Shown here: piece by piece, positions 47,718 through 58,321 of the stretch
How positions within the stretch are numbered: position 1 is the first letter of the stretch
Layout of the letters: each line of letters starts with the position of its first letter
NCBI RefSeq assembly: GCF_905120345.1
Contig: NZ_CAJHOA010000004.1
Location: forward strand, 124,001-188,000
Reading direction: 5' to 3'
Length of the DNA: 64,000 bases
From: Denitrificimonas caeni
GTDB taxonomy: Bacteria; Pseudomonadota; Gammaproteobacteria; Pseudomonadales; Pseudomonadaceae
Translations under genes and position numbers: made by a program
Notes under the pieces: model-generated
Seen by the model: only the letters and a program-made list of their open reading frames with translations
Told to the model about the DNA's origin: nothing
The model's database searches: none

Positions 47718-48038
47718 ATGAGTCGTTTAAAACTCAATATCCTAGAAGACGAAGATGACGATCCTATCGCCAGTACAGTGAATATCATTGATGTATTTTT
47801 AGTGGTGATTGCTGTGTTACTGGTTATTTTAATGTCGAATCCAATCAACCCATTTACCACGGAAGAAGAGATTATTGTGATTAAAAACCCCGGTAAACCG
47901 AATATGGAAATGATGATTAAGGAAGGCACTGAGCTAAAACATTACCAATCAACGGGTGAAGTCGGCGAGGGTCAAGGCAGTAAAGCAGGAATCACTTACC
48001 GCATGGAAGATGGCAGCATGATTTACGTGCCTGAATAG
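47718..48038 (+). CDS. DUF2149 protein with ExbD-like topology
   Basis: A 106-residue protein: an acidic cytoplasmic N terminus (EDEDDD at 10-15), one membrane helix (about 22-40) and a periplasmic C-terminal domain. The helix starts NIIDVFLVVIAVLLVILM, with an aspartate at residue 25. ExbD and TolR have an essential proton-handling Asp at the same place in their single helix. ATG 47718 is preferred to ATG 47694, which lies inside the upstream gene. It is last in the receptor-chelatase-channel operon. Confidence 0.78.
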   Translation: MSRLKLNILEDEDDDPIASTVNIIDVFLVVIAVLLVILMSNPINPFTTEEEIIVIKNPGKPNMEMMIKEGTELKHYQSTGEVGEGQGSKAGITYRMEDGSMIYVPE

Positions 48039-48068
48039 GCTGAAAAACCAAGGTATTTCTGCATAAAA

Positions 48069-48140
48069 TTGATAAGGCATAGCCGGCCAAAATGCTCGTT
48101 TACTCTGTGTAAACTGCGTTTTTGAGCCGGTTTGTATCAA
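48069..48140. repeat. Long imperfect inverted repeat
   Basis: A 72-bp element with TTGATA at one end and TATCAA at the other. Inside, paired segments include GCCGG/CCGGC, AAAATGC/GCGTTTT and GTTTAC/GTAAAC around the loop TCTGT. It lies between the convergent DUF2149 and NosL-like genes. It may be the 3' end of both transcripts or one copy of an intergenic repeat family; no second copy was seen in the window. Confidence 0.55.
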
Positions 48141-48223
48141 TACTTAGACGCAAATAACCACCTAGCGGCTCCCACAACGCAGTTTAAGCAATGAGCCTGT
48201 CGGATGTCGTGCGCCCGTGAAGC

Positions 48224-48781
48224 TTAAGATTCGCGACCCCTGGCATATTTCTGAGTAAGCATGCTGGCATAGTCTTGCAGCGAAGCCGCCACAGCCTGAT
48301 CAAAACTGATCAGCTGGCCACCGGCATCGGACATAACCGTTTCTGCAGCGGAACGCTGAGAAAAAGCGTACTTGCTGACCGGACTCATTACCGCACGCAA
48401 GCTAGAGCCAATCAGGTAGGTGGCAGAGGATGCTTCAATCAACGGCTTAGGCTCGCCCGCAACACCAAAATCCGCAGCATAAATAGTTTTGAAGCCGCGC
48501 TTGCGTTCGCGCAACATGGCCTCGCTGGCGCAGTTGATTGAGCAGATTCCTTCGGCATGGCCATCAGCATAGTGCAATAGGTGACGAGAGAAGTGGAACT
48601 GGCGCCGATCCATATTGCAAATAACGCAGCGCGGGTACTTATCCAGTTCATTGTCCAGCGGAGCTGCATCCGGCTGACTGGTCGACTCATCGACCGCAAA
48701 TGCCTGACCGATTGACCCACCCATAGCTGCTACGCTGGTTATGGCCAGCCCAGCACCCTTTAAAAGTGTTCTGCGCTTCAT
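48224..48781 (-). CDS. Tat-exported NosL-family protein
   Basis: A 185-residue protein with a twin-arginine signal (KRRTLLKG, R3-R4) and probable cleavage after AFA near residue 30. The mature part carries CVICNM followed by HFSRHLLHY and ICSINCAS; the CxxCxM pattern is that of NosL, a copper(I) chaperone. ATG 48781 fits the Tat signal; the longer frame to 48874 does not. No nos genes are present, and it faces the CobN-like operon, so a metal role linked to that system is a reasonable guess only. Confidence 0.75.
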   Translation of the reverse strand: MKRRTLLKGAGLAITSVAAMGGSIGQAFAVDESTSQPDAAPLDNELDKYPRCVICNMDRRQFHFSRHLLHYADGHAEGICSINCASEAMLRERKRGFKTIYAADFGVAGEPKPLIEASSATYLIGSSLRAVMSPVSKYAFSQRSAAETVMSDAGGQLISFDQAVAASLQDYASMLTQKYARGRES

Positions 48782-48928
48782 GGATCTTTCCCCCGCTGAT
48801 GGTTGTAAGAGTACCGCGCGCCCATTAACCAACAAGCCGCCACCCGATATTAGGGTACTGGACATCCATGGCAAGTGTGCATTTTGTCGCAGTACTATAA
48901 GAATACCGTTGAACCTACCTTATCTGCT

Positions 48929-48970
48929 GCAAACCATCTTGCACTATTAGGTTATGCCGTCATGGTTTGC
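48929..48970. repeat. Inverted repeat between the NosL-like and beta-propeller genes
   Basis: GCAAACCAT (48929-48937) and ATGGTTTGC (48962-48970) are perfect 9-bp arms 24 bp apart, just past the stop of the beta-propeller gene on the minus strand and upstream of the NosL-like gene. Terminator or operator. Confidence 0.35.
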
Positions 48971-48997
48971 GTACTGCTGCGCATAAGTTCTAGGATA

Positions 48998-49921
48998 TTA
49001 CGGTTTTTGAGCGGCCTTTTTAAACACATAAAACAAGTTGGGTTCACTGACAATATAAATAGTGCCTTGCCCATCCATCGCCACGCCTTCCGCTTGTTTA
49101 ATGCTCCGGGTTAAGCCATTAAAGCCCATGGCTAAACTGATAAAGCTGACTGGATTACCGTCCTCATCTAACTCTAACAACATTCGGGACTCATCAGAGA
49201 GGACCAATAAGTGTCCAGTACGCTGATCAATCGCTAACGAAGAGAGATCGCGCATAAAGACCTGCTCAGATCGCAACTCTTGTAGAACCGGTACTGGCGT
49301 CTCAACGCCATCCTCTGCGTCTGGAAACGGTAAGCTAAATAAACCAAAGGGGCTGCGCTCCTTGGCCAATAATATGCGTTGATTACGCGCATCCCAAGCA
49401 ACACCCTCAAAACCCTTATTACCACCCGCGTTAGCACCTAGACTGATAGATGGCAACGTATCACTATCAATAAACTGCGCATCCAGTGGTAAATAAAAGG
49501 CGGTTAACTGTCCACGGCGCTCATCAATAATGGCAATGCGCCCATCACTCAGTACTTCCACCCCTTCAGGATCAGAAAAGCCACGCAACTCAACTATACG
49601 TAGCACTTCACCCTCTAAAGATAACTCAACTAATTTTGGTACCCTGCCCGTCACAGTAAAGAGTGTATTACTCAACGGACTCCAGCTCAGTCCTGAGGTT
49701 TCAAATTTTTCCAGTCCCGGCAGCGGCTTGGCCTGAATTACCGCACGGTAACCTGGCAGCCAAATACTCTCGGCTTGCTGTTGAGCACTGGTGTTGTGCT
49801 CTTGCCACAAGAATACGAAGCGATCATCCCAATGAAAATAATGTAGGAGCCCCATTCCTAAACCTGTACATGCGGCAATCAATACCCACACTTTCGGCCG
49901 AACCTTGAATACTTTAAACAT
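48998..49921 (-). CDS. SdiA-regulated (YjiK-like) beta-propeller protein
   Basis: A 307-residue protein with an N-terminal membrane anchor or uncleaved signal (about 10-30) and a beta-propeller-like body with repeating motifs (GLSWSPLSNTLF, GVEVLSDGRIAIIDE, GVAWDARNQRILLAKE, SLAIDQRTGHLLVLSDES, EGVAMDGQGTIYIVSEP). These match the SdiA-regulated/YjiK family of periplasmic proteins with no settled function. Distance to its neighbours suggests it is transcribed alone, divergent from the methyltransferase. Confidence 0.8.
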   Translation of the reverse strand: MFKVFKVRPKVWVLIAACTGLGMGLLHYFHWDDRFVFLWQEHNTSAQQQAESIWLPGYRAVIQAKPLPGLEKFETSGLSWSPLSNTLFTVTGRVPKLVELSLEGEVLRIVELRGFSDPEGVEVLSDGRIAIIDERRGQLTAFYLPLDAQFIDSDTLPSISLGANAGGNKGFEGVAWDARNQRILLAKERSPFGLFSLPFPDAEDGVETPVPVLQELRSEQVFMRDLSSLAIDQRTGHLLVLSDESRMLLELDEDGNPVSFISLAMGFNGLTRSIKQAEGVAMDGQGTIYIVSEPNLFYVFKKAAQKP

Positions 49922-50081
49922 GCTAACAACCTTCTAATTTATTACTTAAAGCAAGCTATACAACGCCCATACGTCGAGCCAATATGGCAGGCTGTTATTA
50001 AGCGCCATATCCTACTGCGAAAATCAGACCCACGCTGAAGACAATCGTTATACTCTGCGCATTGTTTATTTGGAGATGTCC

Positions 50082-51278
50082 ATGTCACTGCCTTCTTTAC
50101 GCTTAAAATCTAACTCTGATCGCCGTTTACGTAGCGGTCATCTGTGGATCTATAGCAATGAAATTGATACTCAACTGTCGCCTTTAAGCGGTTTTAAAGC
50201 AGGTGATCAAGTCATTGTCGAAAGTGCTTCTGGCAAACAGCTCGGCGTTGCGCTGATGAGCCCACAGACACTGGTTTGTGCGCGTTTGGTTTCTCGTGAT
50301 GTTGAACACCGCTTAGATAAGTCGCTGTTGGTGCACCGCCTCAATATTGCCTTGTCACTGCGCGAGCGCCTCTTTACCGAGCCTTTCTATCGTTTAGTGC
50401 ATGCTGAAGGTGATTTATTACCCGGTCTTGAAATCGACCGTTTTGGCGACATTTTAGTGGTACAAATCACTGCGGCCTGCATGGAGCCACATAAAGATAT
50501 TATTTTGGAAGCCTTATTACAGGTCTGCAAACCGACCGGTGTGTTATGGCGCAATGATTCCAATCTGCGCGATAGCGAAGGTTTAGAACGCTACTTAGCA
50601 GTGGCTTACGGTGATGTACCTGAATGGGTGCAACTGCTCGAAAATGATTTAGTGTATAACGCACCACTTATGCAGAAAAAGGCACTGGGCTGGTATTTCG
50701 ACCAACGTTTTAATCGCCTCCAAGCGGCGGTTTACTGCACCGATAAACGTGTGCTATCGGTCTATAGCGATGTCGGTAGCTGGGCGATTCCGGCGGCATT
50801 AGCCGGTGCCAGCGAAGTCCTTTGCGCCGAAGCCTCTGCTCAGGCTTTAGATGCTTTAGAAAACAACGCTCAACTCAACGATATCGGCGAAACCCTACTC
50901 TGTGCTGAAGGTGATGTACTGGAAACCTTACAAGCACTGAAGCGCGATGAAGAACGTTTTGACGTGATTATCGTCGATCCGCCAGCTTTTATTAAGCGTA
51001 AAAAAGATCAAAAAACCGGTGAAGCGGGTTATCGCAAACTCTATGAGCATTGCATCCGCTTACTCAGCCGTGATGGTATTTTAATTTGCTCATCCCGCTC
51101 GCCGTTTTTCACTGAAGAAAGCATGCACAGCACTTTGCTGGCCAGTGCGCGCCATTTGGATCGCAATATTCAGATTCTCGAGCAAAGTGGGCAAAGCGCG
51201 GATCACCCGATGCACCCCGCCATCCCAGAAACCCGTCACCTGAAATACACCGTGTGCCGTATCTTACCCAACAGTTAA
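50082..51278 (+). CDS. rlmI: RlmI-like class I rRNA methyltransferase
   Basis: A 398-residue SAM-dependent methyltransferase with an N-terminal PUA domain (about 3-80, LRSGHLWIYSNEI), a linker, and the Rossmann methyltransferase domain (about 200-395). FDVIIVDPPAF is the target-binding motif. The SAM loop reads VYSDVGSWAIPAA, where relatives usually have a more canonical Gly-rich loop. ATG 50082 has GGAG six bases upstream; the first in-frame start, TTG 50070, is less likely. The E. coli enzyme makes m5C1962 in 23S rRNA; the same target is assumed. Confidence 0.82.
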   Translation: MSLPSLRLKSNSDRRLRSGHLWIYSNEIDTQLSPLSGFKAGDQVIVESASGKQLGVALMSPQTLVCARLVSRDVEHRLDKSLLVHRLNIALSLRERLFTEPFYRLVHAEGDLLPGLEIDRFGDILVVQITAACMEPHKDIILEALLQVCKPTGVLWRNDSNLRDSEGLERYLAVAYGDVPEWVQLLENDLVYNAPLMQKKALGWYFDQRFNRLQAAVYCTDKRVLSVYSDVGSWAIPAALAGASEVLCAEASAQALDALENNAQLNDIGETLLCAEGDVLETLQALKRDEERFDVIIVDPPAFIKRKKDQKTGEAGYRKLYEHCIRLLSRDGILICSSRSPFFTEESMHSTLLASARHLDRNIQILEQSGQSADHPMHPAIPETRHLKYTVCRILPNS

Positions 51279-51311
51279 GCCGGTCCAGCACGCCACAGTT
51301 AAGCAAAACGC

Positions 51312-51343
51312 CGCTGCCCTTTGCCCACTTGCGCAGGGCAGCG
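51312..51343 (+). terminator. Hairpin after the RlmI-like gene
   Basis: CGCTGCCCT (51312-51320) and AGGGCAGCG (51335-51343) form a perfect 9-bp GC-rich stem with a 14-nt loop, 34 bp after the stop codon. The T tract is poor, so it is a probable rather than certain terminator. Confidence 0.5.
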
Positions 51344-51471
51344 TAGAATTAAACGATTCTCGTCACTACCCAAGGCGAGCCTAAGCATGCTTTGCCGATC
51401 GCACGGTCACCCCGCAGCAGCAGTAGCAGATGCGCTTACCGCCCTTATTTTATTTTTTGCAGGAAGTTCTG

Positions 51472-53319
51472 ATGCCTGATTATCGTTCGAAAACCTCAAC
51501 CTTCGGCCGCAATATGGCCGGTGCCCGTGCACTATGGCGCGCAACCGGTATGACCGACGAAGATTTTCATAAGCCCATTATTGCTGTGGCCAACTCCTTT
51601 ACCCAGTTTGTCCCGGGTCACGTGCACCTGAAAGATATGGGCCAATTAGTCGCCCGTGAAATTGAGCGTGCCGGTGGTGTCGCGAAAGAATTTAATACCA
51701 TTGCTGTGGATGACGGTATCGCCATGGGCCACGACGGCATGCTCTATTCACTGCCGAGTCGTGAAATCATTGCTGACTCCGTGGAATACATGGCCAACGC
51801 GCACTGCGCCGATGCCCTCGTGTGTATTTCCAACTGCGATAAAATCACCCCCGGTATGTTGATGGCTGCTTTGCGCCTGAATATCCCAGTGGTGTTTGTC
51901 TCTGGCGGCCCCATGGAAGCCGGTAAAACTAAGCTGGCCAGTCACGGTTTAGATTTGGTTGACGCCATGGTGATTGCGGCGGACGACGATGCTTCAGACG
52001 AAAAAGTTGCCGAATACGAGCGTAGCGCCTGCCCGACCTGTGGTTCATGCTCCGGTATGTTCACCGCCAACTCTATGAACTGTCTGGTTGAGGCTTTAGG
52101 TCTTGGCTTACCAGGCAACGGTACCGTTCTTGCCACGCACGCTGATCGTGAAGAATTGTTCTTAGAAGCCGGTCGCACCATTGTTGAGCTGTGCCGTCGC
52201 TACTATAAAGAAGGCGACGAATCTGCCCTGCCACGCAATATTGCCAACTTCAAAGCCTTTGAAAATGCGATGACGTTAGACATTGCTATGGGCGGTTCGA
52301 CCAACACCATTCTGCACTTATTAGCCTCGGCGCAAGAAGCTGAAATGGACTTTGATTTACTGGATATTGATCGCTTATCACGTATCGTGCCTGAGCTGTG
52401 TAAAGTCGCCCCCAATATCAAAGATTATCATATGGAAGATGTGCACCGTGCCGGTGGTATCTTCAGTATTTTAGGCTCGCTGGCGCGCGGTGGTTTCTTG
52501 CACACTGACCTGCCAACTGTACACAGTAAGACCATGGCGGATGCGATTGCCAAATGGGATATCACCCAAACTGACGACGAAGCCGTGCACACCTTCTTTA
52601 AAGCAGGTCCTGGTGGTATTCCCACCCAGACCGCATTTAGCCAAGCCACGCGCTGGCCGACCTTGGATTTAGACCGTGAAAACGGCTGTATCCGTAGCGT
52701 TGAGCACGCTTACTCGCACGAAGGCGGTTTAGCTGTTCTGTACGGTAATATTGCTTTAGATGGCTGCGTAGTAAAAACTGCCGGAGTGGATGAATCTATT
52801 CACGTATTTAACGGCAAGGCGAAAATCTTTGAAAGCCAAGACTCTGCAGTACGCGGCATTCTCGCGGACGAAGTGAAAGCCGGTGACATCGTGATTATCC
52901 GTTACGAAGGTCCTAAAGGCGGTCCGGGCATGCAAGAAATGCTCTACCCCACCAGCTACCTGAAATCTAAAGGTTTAGGTAAAGAGTGCGCGCTCCTGAC
53001 AGATGGCCGTTTCTCTGGTGGTACCTCGGGTCTATCCATTGGTCACGCGTCTCCAGAAGCGGCGGCTGGCGGTGCCATTGGTCTGGTTCAGGAAGGTGAT
53101 AGCATCTTAATTGATATCCCTAACCGCAGTATCAATCTGCAAATCAGCGATGCTGAACTGGCTGAACGTCGTGTGGCACAAGATGCCAAAGGCTGGAAAC
53201 CGGTTGAAGTACGCACTCGTAAAGTGACCACTGCATTGAAGGCTTACGCGCTGTTAGCGACCAGTGCTGACAAAGGCGCGGTACGTAACAAAGCTATGCT
53301 GGATGAGCTAATACCCTAG
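51472..53319 (+). CDS. ilvD: Dihydroxy-acid dehydratase
   Basis: An iron-sulfur dehydratase (615 aa, E. coli 616) in isoleucine and valine synthesis. Cluster cysteines lie in [11 protein letters not shown] and [33 protein letters not shown] is the C-terminal signature. ATG 51472 ([15 protein letters not shown]) is preceded by AGGAAG; the frame to 51430 adds a hydrophobic prefix not in the family. With ilvA, it is one of two branched-chain genes in the window. A terminator follows. Confidence 0.97.
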   Translation: MPDYRSKTSTFGRNMAGARALWRATGMTDEDFHKPIIAVANSFTQFVPGHVHLKDMGQLVAREIERAGGVAKEFNTIAVDDGIAMGHDGMLYSLPSREIIADSVEYMANAHCADALVCISNCDKITPGMLMAALRLNIPVVFVSGGPMEAGKTKLASHGLDLVDAMVIAADDDASDEKVAEYERSACPTCGSCSGMFTANSMNCLVEALGLGLPGNGTVLATHADREELFLEAGRTIVELCRRYYKEGDESALPRNIANFKAFENAMTLDIAMGGSTNTILHLLASAQEAEMDFDLLDIDRLSRIVPELCKVAPNIKDYHMEDVHRAGGIFSILGSLARGGFLHTDLPTVHSKTMADAIAKWDITQTDDEAVHTFFKAGPGGIPTQTAFSQATRWPTLDLDRENGCIRSVEHAYSHEGGLAVLYGNIALDGCVVKTAGVDESIHVFNGKAKIFESQDSAVRGILADEVKAGDIVIIRYEGPKGGPGMQEMLYPTSYLKSKGLGKECALLTDGRFSGGTSGLSIGHASPEAAAGGAIGLVQEGDSILIDIPNRSINLQISDAELAERRVAQDAKGWKPVEVRTRKVTTALKAYALLATSADKGAVRNKAMLDELIP

Positions 53320-53354
53320 GCTCTAGTGCTTAACACGATTAAAGTGCGTTAAAT

Positions 53355-53392
53355 AAAAAAGCCCCGATTCTGCAAAGATCCGGGGCTTTTTT
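53355..53392 (+). terminator. Rho-independent terminator of ilvD
   Basis: GCCCCG (53361-53366) and CGGGGC (53381-53386) enclose a 14-nt loop and are flanked by six A and six T residues. It works in both directions and also ends the minus-strand mgtC transcript. Confidence 0.9.
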
Positions 53393-53421
53393 GTACGGAT
53401 AATCACTCAAGGTTATGCTAA

Positions 53422-54126
53422 TTAAGCCAGATCATCATGCTCAGCCAAGAGTTTCCAACGCACTGACGTGACACTTTTCTCTAAACTAACGCGACTGACA
53501 ATTTGTTCTAATTGCGATTGATGACCTGACTGCACCAGTACTTCGGCACTGACCAGCAAGCAATCGCTATCATCTAAATCTTTACTCAGCAGTGACTGCA
53601 AGGTGAATGACATATTACTCAGCGTATGCAGCAGCAATGTGCGTACATGCACCTCATCATCGCCATGGCAGACAATATGAATAGCATAACGCTGCTCAAC
53701 TTCAGTATCGACAACGTTTAAACGGTTAATACGTAGCGCCGCATCACGTAGTAAGATATTAGCGCACAAAATCACCACGGCCCCCAACGCCGCTTCAAGC
53801 AGAAGCCCCATACCGCACAGCACACCAATTGCTGCCGAGCACCATAAGGTTGCCGCCGTATTCAGGCCTCGAATATTGAGGCCTTCGCGCATAATAACGC
53901 CTGCGCCTAAAAAACCAATCCCCGACACCACCTGCCCAGAAATACGCCCAGCACTGCTGAGATCACCGGTATACGCAGACACCAAGACAAACAAACTGGC
54001 ACCGGAGGCCACCAACGCATTGGTACGCAAACCTGCCAATCTTTGTCGTAATTGACGCTCAGCACCAATCACTGCACCTAACATCATCGCCACAGCGACG
54101 CGCAGCACGAAGTTTTCCCAAACCAT
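53422..54126 (-). CDS. MgtC/SapB-family membrane protein
   Basis: A 234-residue protein with four or five N-terminal membrane helices (GAVIGAERQLRQRLAGLRTNALV, GIGFLGAGVI, GLNTAATLWCSAAIGVL) and a soluble C-terminal ACT-like domain (about 150-230). These are the MgtC/SapB signatures. MgtC supports survival in low magnesium and inhibits the ATP synthase in Salmonella. ATG 54126 has GAGG upstream. It lies 164 bp after mgtE on the same strand. Confidence 0.85.
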   Translation of the reverse strand: MVWENFVLRVAVAMMLGAVIGAERQLRQRLAGLRTNALVASGASLFVLVSAYTGDLSSAGRISGQVVSGIGFLGAGVIMREGLNIRGLNTAATLWCSAAIGVLCGMGLLLEAALGAVVILCANILLRDAALRINRLNVVDTEVEQRYAIHIVCHGDDEVHVRTLLLHTLSNMSFTLQSLLSKDLDDSDCLLVSAEVLVQSGHQSQLEQIVSRVSLEKSVTSVRWKLLAEHDDLA

Positions 54127-54254
54127 GCTGTTTACCTCTAAAAAATATATTGAGTAACAAAAGCGCTTTACAAGAACGCATGAGATACGCCAGCAATACC
54201 CTCTGCTACGCAAGCCATAGACATAGCAGAAGAGACTGCGATATGACGTTTTAA

Positions 54255-54283
54255 GCGCCAGCCGTAGCGTCTACGGCTGGCGC
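54255..54283 (-). terminator. GC-rich hairpin between mgtE and mgtC
   Basis: GCGCCAGCCGTAG (54255-54267) and CTACGGCTGGCGC (54271-54283) form a perfect 13-bp stem with a 3-nt loop, directly after the mgtE stop on the minus strand. It is followed by TTAAAACG, a poor T tract. It may end mgtE transcripts or reduce read-through into mgtC. Confidence 0.6.
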
Positions 54284-54290
54284 CAGCTAC

Positions 54291-55646
54291 TTAAACAACT
54301 GCTACATCGGCAAGGAAATGAGCCGCAATAAACAGGTAGATCACCACGCCCACAGCATCACACACGGAGGTAATCAACGGCGCACTGGCGCTAGCAGGGT
54401 CAAAGTTAAATTTGCTGAGCACAAAAGGTAGGCTCATGCCGATCATACAACCGATCATTACGATGGTAACCATACTCAAGGCCAAGACCAAAGCGATGGT
54501 TTCATCACCACGGATATAACCTAGAACCGAGACGGCAGCGGCCATCGTACAACCGAGCGCTAAGGCAACTAAGGCTTCACGGCCGATCAAATAGAGCCAG
54601 TCACGCATCACTACTTCACCGGTAGCTAAGGCGCGTACCATCAATGTGGCAGACTGTGAACCAGCGTTACCGCCACTGTCGACCAGTAATGGTAAAAAGA
54701 ATACCAAGACTAAGTTGGCGGCAATAATGTCTTCAAAGTGAGCAATACCGGCACCGGAAAATAAATTGCCAAACACCAGTAAAATCAGCCAAAACACCCG
54801 TTTGCGATACAGCAAACCAATACTGGCATCCTTTAAGTTACCAATAACCGTGCTGACACCAGCTGATTTATGAATATCTTCGGTGACTTCATCACTGGCC
54901 ACGTCCATGGCATCGTCATAGGTGACAATCCCAACGAGCACGCCATCTTCATCGGTAATGGGTAACGCCAGTAAGTCATAACGGGCTATTTTCTTAGCAA
55001 TGTCTTCTTGGTCTTCAGCAACCTGGCCGCTCACTACATCACTGATCATTAAATCTTTAATCGATCGACCAACATCGGCCAAGATCAAATCGCGCAATGA
55101 CACCACACCCAATAACTTGCGGTTATCATCAATCACATAGGCTTGATAAATAGTCTCAGCATCAGGCGCTTCATTGCGCAATGAGGCCATCGACTCGGCG
55201 ACAGTCATGTCTTTTTTCAACATGGCATAGTCAGAGGTCATCAACGCGCCGGCGGTGCCTTCGACATACGCAGACAACTTACGAATATCTTCACGCTCAG
55301 CTTGAGCCAAGGCGGGCAGCAAGGTATCGCGCTGATTTTGGTCAAAGCGTTTAAATAAGTCAGTACGCTCATCCGCCGGCATCTCGCTGACTATTTCAGC
55401 CAAAGTCGCACGCGGAAACTCACGCGCTAAACGCACTTGTTGCTCGGGCTCGAAATAGGTAAAAACTTCTGCGCGGTTGGCTAAGCGTTCGAGCAGTCGC
55501 CAGCATAAAGCAGGATCGAGCTGCTCTAGAACATCAGCCAGATCGACAGGACGCAAACTTTTAATCGCAGCAAGGGCGTTATCGAATTGATTATTTTTAA
55601 TTGCATCGCTCAGAACGAGCGCGAGGTTGTTATGGGTATTGCTCAT
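54291..55646 (-). CDS. mgtE: MgtE magnesium transporter
   Basis: A 451-residue Mg2+ channel. N-terminal helical domain (about 1-130), paired CBS domains (about 138-255, SDYAMLKKDMTVAESM and DLMISDVVSG), a plug helix, and five C-terminal membrane helices (about 285-450) with the pore-lining segment LVDSGGNAGSQSATLMVRALA. In MgtE the N and CBS domains sense cytosolic Mg2+. A long, structured 5' leader precedes it. Confidence 0.93.
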   Translation of the reverse strand: MSNTHNNLALVLSDAIKNNQFDNALAAIKSLRPVDLADVLEQLDPALCWRLLERLANRAEVFTYFEPEQQVRLAREFPRATLAEIVSEMPADERTDLFKRFDQNQRDTLLPALAQAEREDIRKLSAYVEGTAGALMTSDYAMLKKDMTVAESMASLRNEAPDAETIYQAYVIDDNRKLLGVVSLRDLILADVGRSIKDLMISDVVSGQVAEDQEDIAKKIARYDLLALPITDEDGVLVGIVTYDDAMDVASDEVTEDIHKSAGVSTVIGNLKDASIGLLYRKRVFWLILLVFGNLFSGAGIAHFEDIIAANLVLVFFLPLLVDSGGNAGSQSATLMVRALATGEVVMRDWLYLIGREALVALALGCTMAAAVSVLGYIRGDETIALVLALSMVTIVMIGCMIGMSLPFVLSKFNFDPASASAPLITSVCDAVGVVIYLFIAAHFLADVAVV

Positions 55647-55870
55647 TGTGTCTCTCCAAGCGGCCTACATCGGGCAACTGAAGGAGACTACAAATCAGAC
55701 AAGGCTGTTTTCAGTCAACAGGAAGCCGTCAGCAAACACGCTGATTTTAGTATGTGATGAAGTCCAACAGGGACTTATACAAGAACTTTCCATATAGCCT
55801 TTTATTTTCTCTGAAACCGCTTATGCGGCGGGCGAATACTAAGGGAAGTCTCCTGTAATAACAACCGCAG
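55647..55870 (-). promoter_or_regulatory. Candidate structured 5' leader of mgtE
   Basis: The 343-bp gap between mgtE and hemF contains, on the minus strand, several clear hairpins. AAGTCC/GGACTT is at 55760-55776 (6-bp stem, 5-nt loop), and CCGC/GCGG with a 4-nt loop is at 55817-55828. GGCT...AGCC and CAGC...GCTG stems lie nearer the gene. A leader of this kind suggests Mg2+-dependent attenuation. I cannot match it to the M-box consensus. Confidence 0.4.
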
Positions 55871-55944
55871 CGCAGTTTTACTTATTCAGTGAGCCGATGA
55901 TTCTGATGATGGTATGCTTGGTTTAATTAAATAATTATTTTTAA

Positions 55945-57719
<1,775 letters not shown>

Positions 57720-57722
57720 CTG

Positions 57723-58280
57723 TCAAGCCGAACGCAGCACCTGCCCGCTACGCAAGTCGCGGATGGTGCTGGGCTTACTACTCTGACCCAGCTCGCCGTT
57801 GAGTATCGCATCAAGTTGGCCATGGAAATACTGCTCAATACGCAGTCGGCTTTTCGCTGGCGGCAGACCACTGGGATTGGCTGAAGTGGAAACCAGTGGA
57901 CCGGTTTGCGCACAGAGTCGTGCCACTAAAGGATGAGCACTGACGCGAATCGCGACACTATCATGTGCGCCAGTAATCCATTCTGGCACACGATTCTGAT
58001 GCGGCACTAACCAGGTATTAGGACCCGGCCAACTGGCGCTGAGCTGTGTCATCTCGCCGACCGTTAAACCCTCTAGCAACCAAGAAAACTGCTCAATACT
58101 GGCCGCCACTAAAATCAACCCCTTATGCTCAGGGCGCTCCTTTAAGGCCAACAAACGCGCCACTGCCGTCGCATTAAAAGGATCACAACCCAACCCCCAG
58201 ACTGCTTCGGTAGGATAGGCAATCACGGCGCCACGATGAATTTTTTGCGTGATCTGTTGAATCTGCCAAGCACTGGTCAT
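57723..58280 (-). CDS. tsaC: L-threonylcarbamoyladenylate synthase
   Basis: A 185-residue YrdC/Sua5-type enzyme that makes threonylcarbamoyl-AMP for the t6A modification of t[31 protein letters not shown] and [12 protein letters not shown] are the family motifs. The length is that of TsaC without the Sua5 C-terminal domain. In P. aeruginosa it lies close to hemF and aroE; here the qor gene I recall between them is absent. Confidence 0.93.
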   Translation of the reverse strand: MTSAWQIQQITQKIHRGAVIAYPTEAVWGLGCDPFNATAVARLLALKERPEHKGLILVAASIEQFSWLLEGLTVGEMTQLSASWPGPNTWLVPHQNRVPEWITGAHDSVAIRVSAHPLVARLCAQTGPLVSTSANPSGLPPAKSRLRIEQYFHGQLDAILNGELGQSSKPSTIRDLRSGQVLRSA

Positions 58281-58321
58281 AATTTTTCTACATGAGTGAA
58301 ATCCGACATTAAGACGCTATT

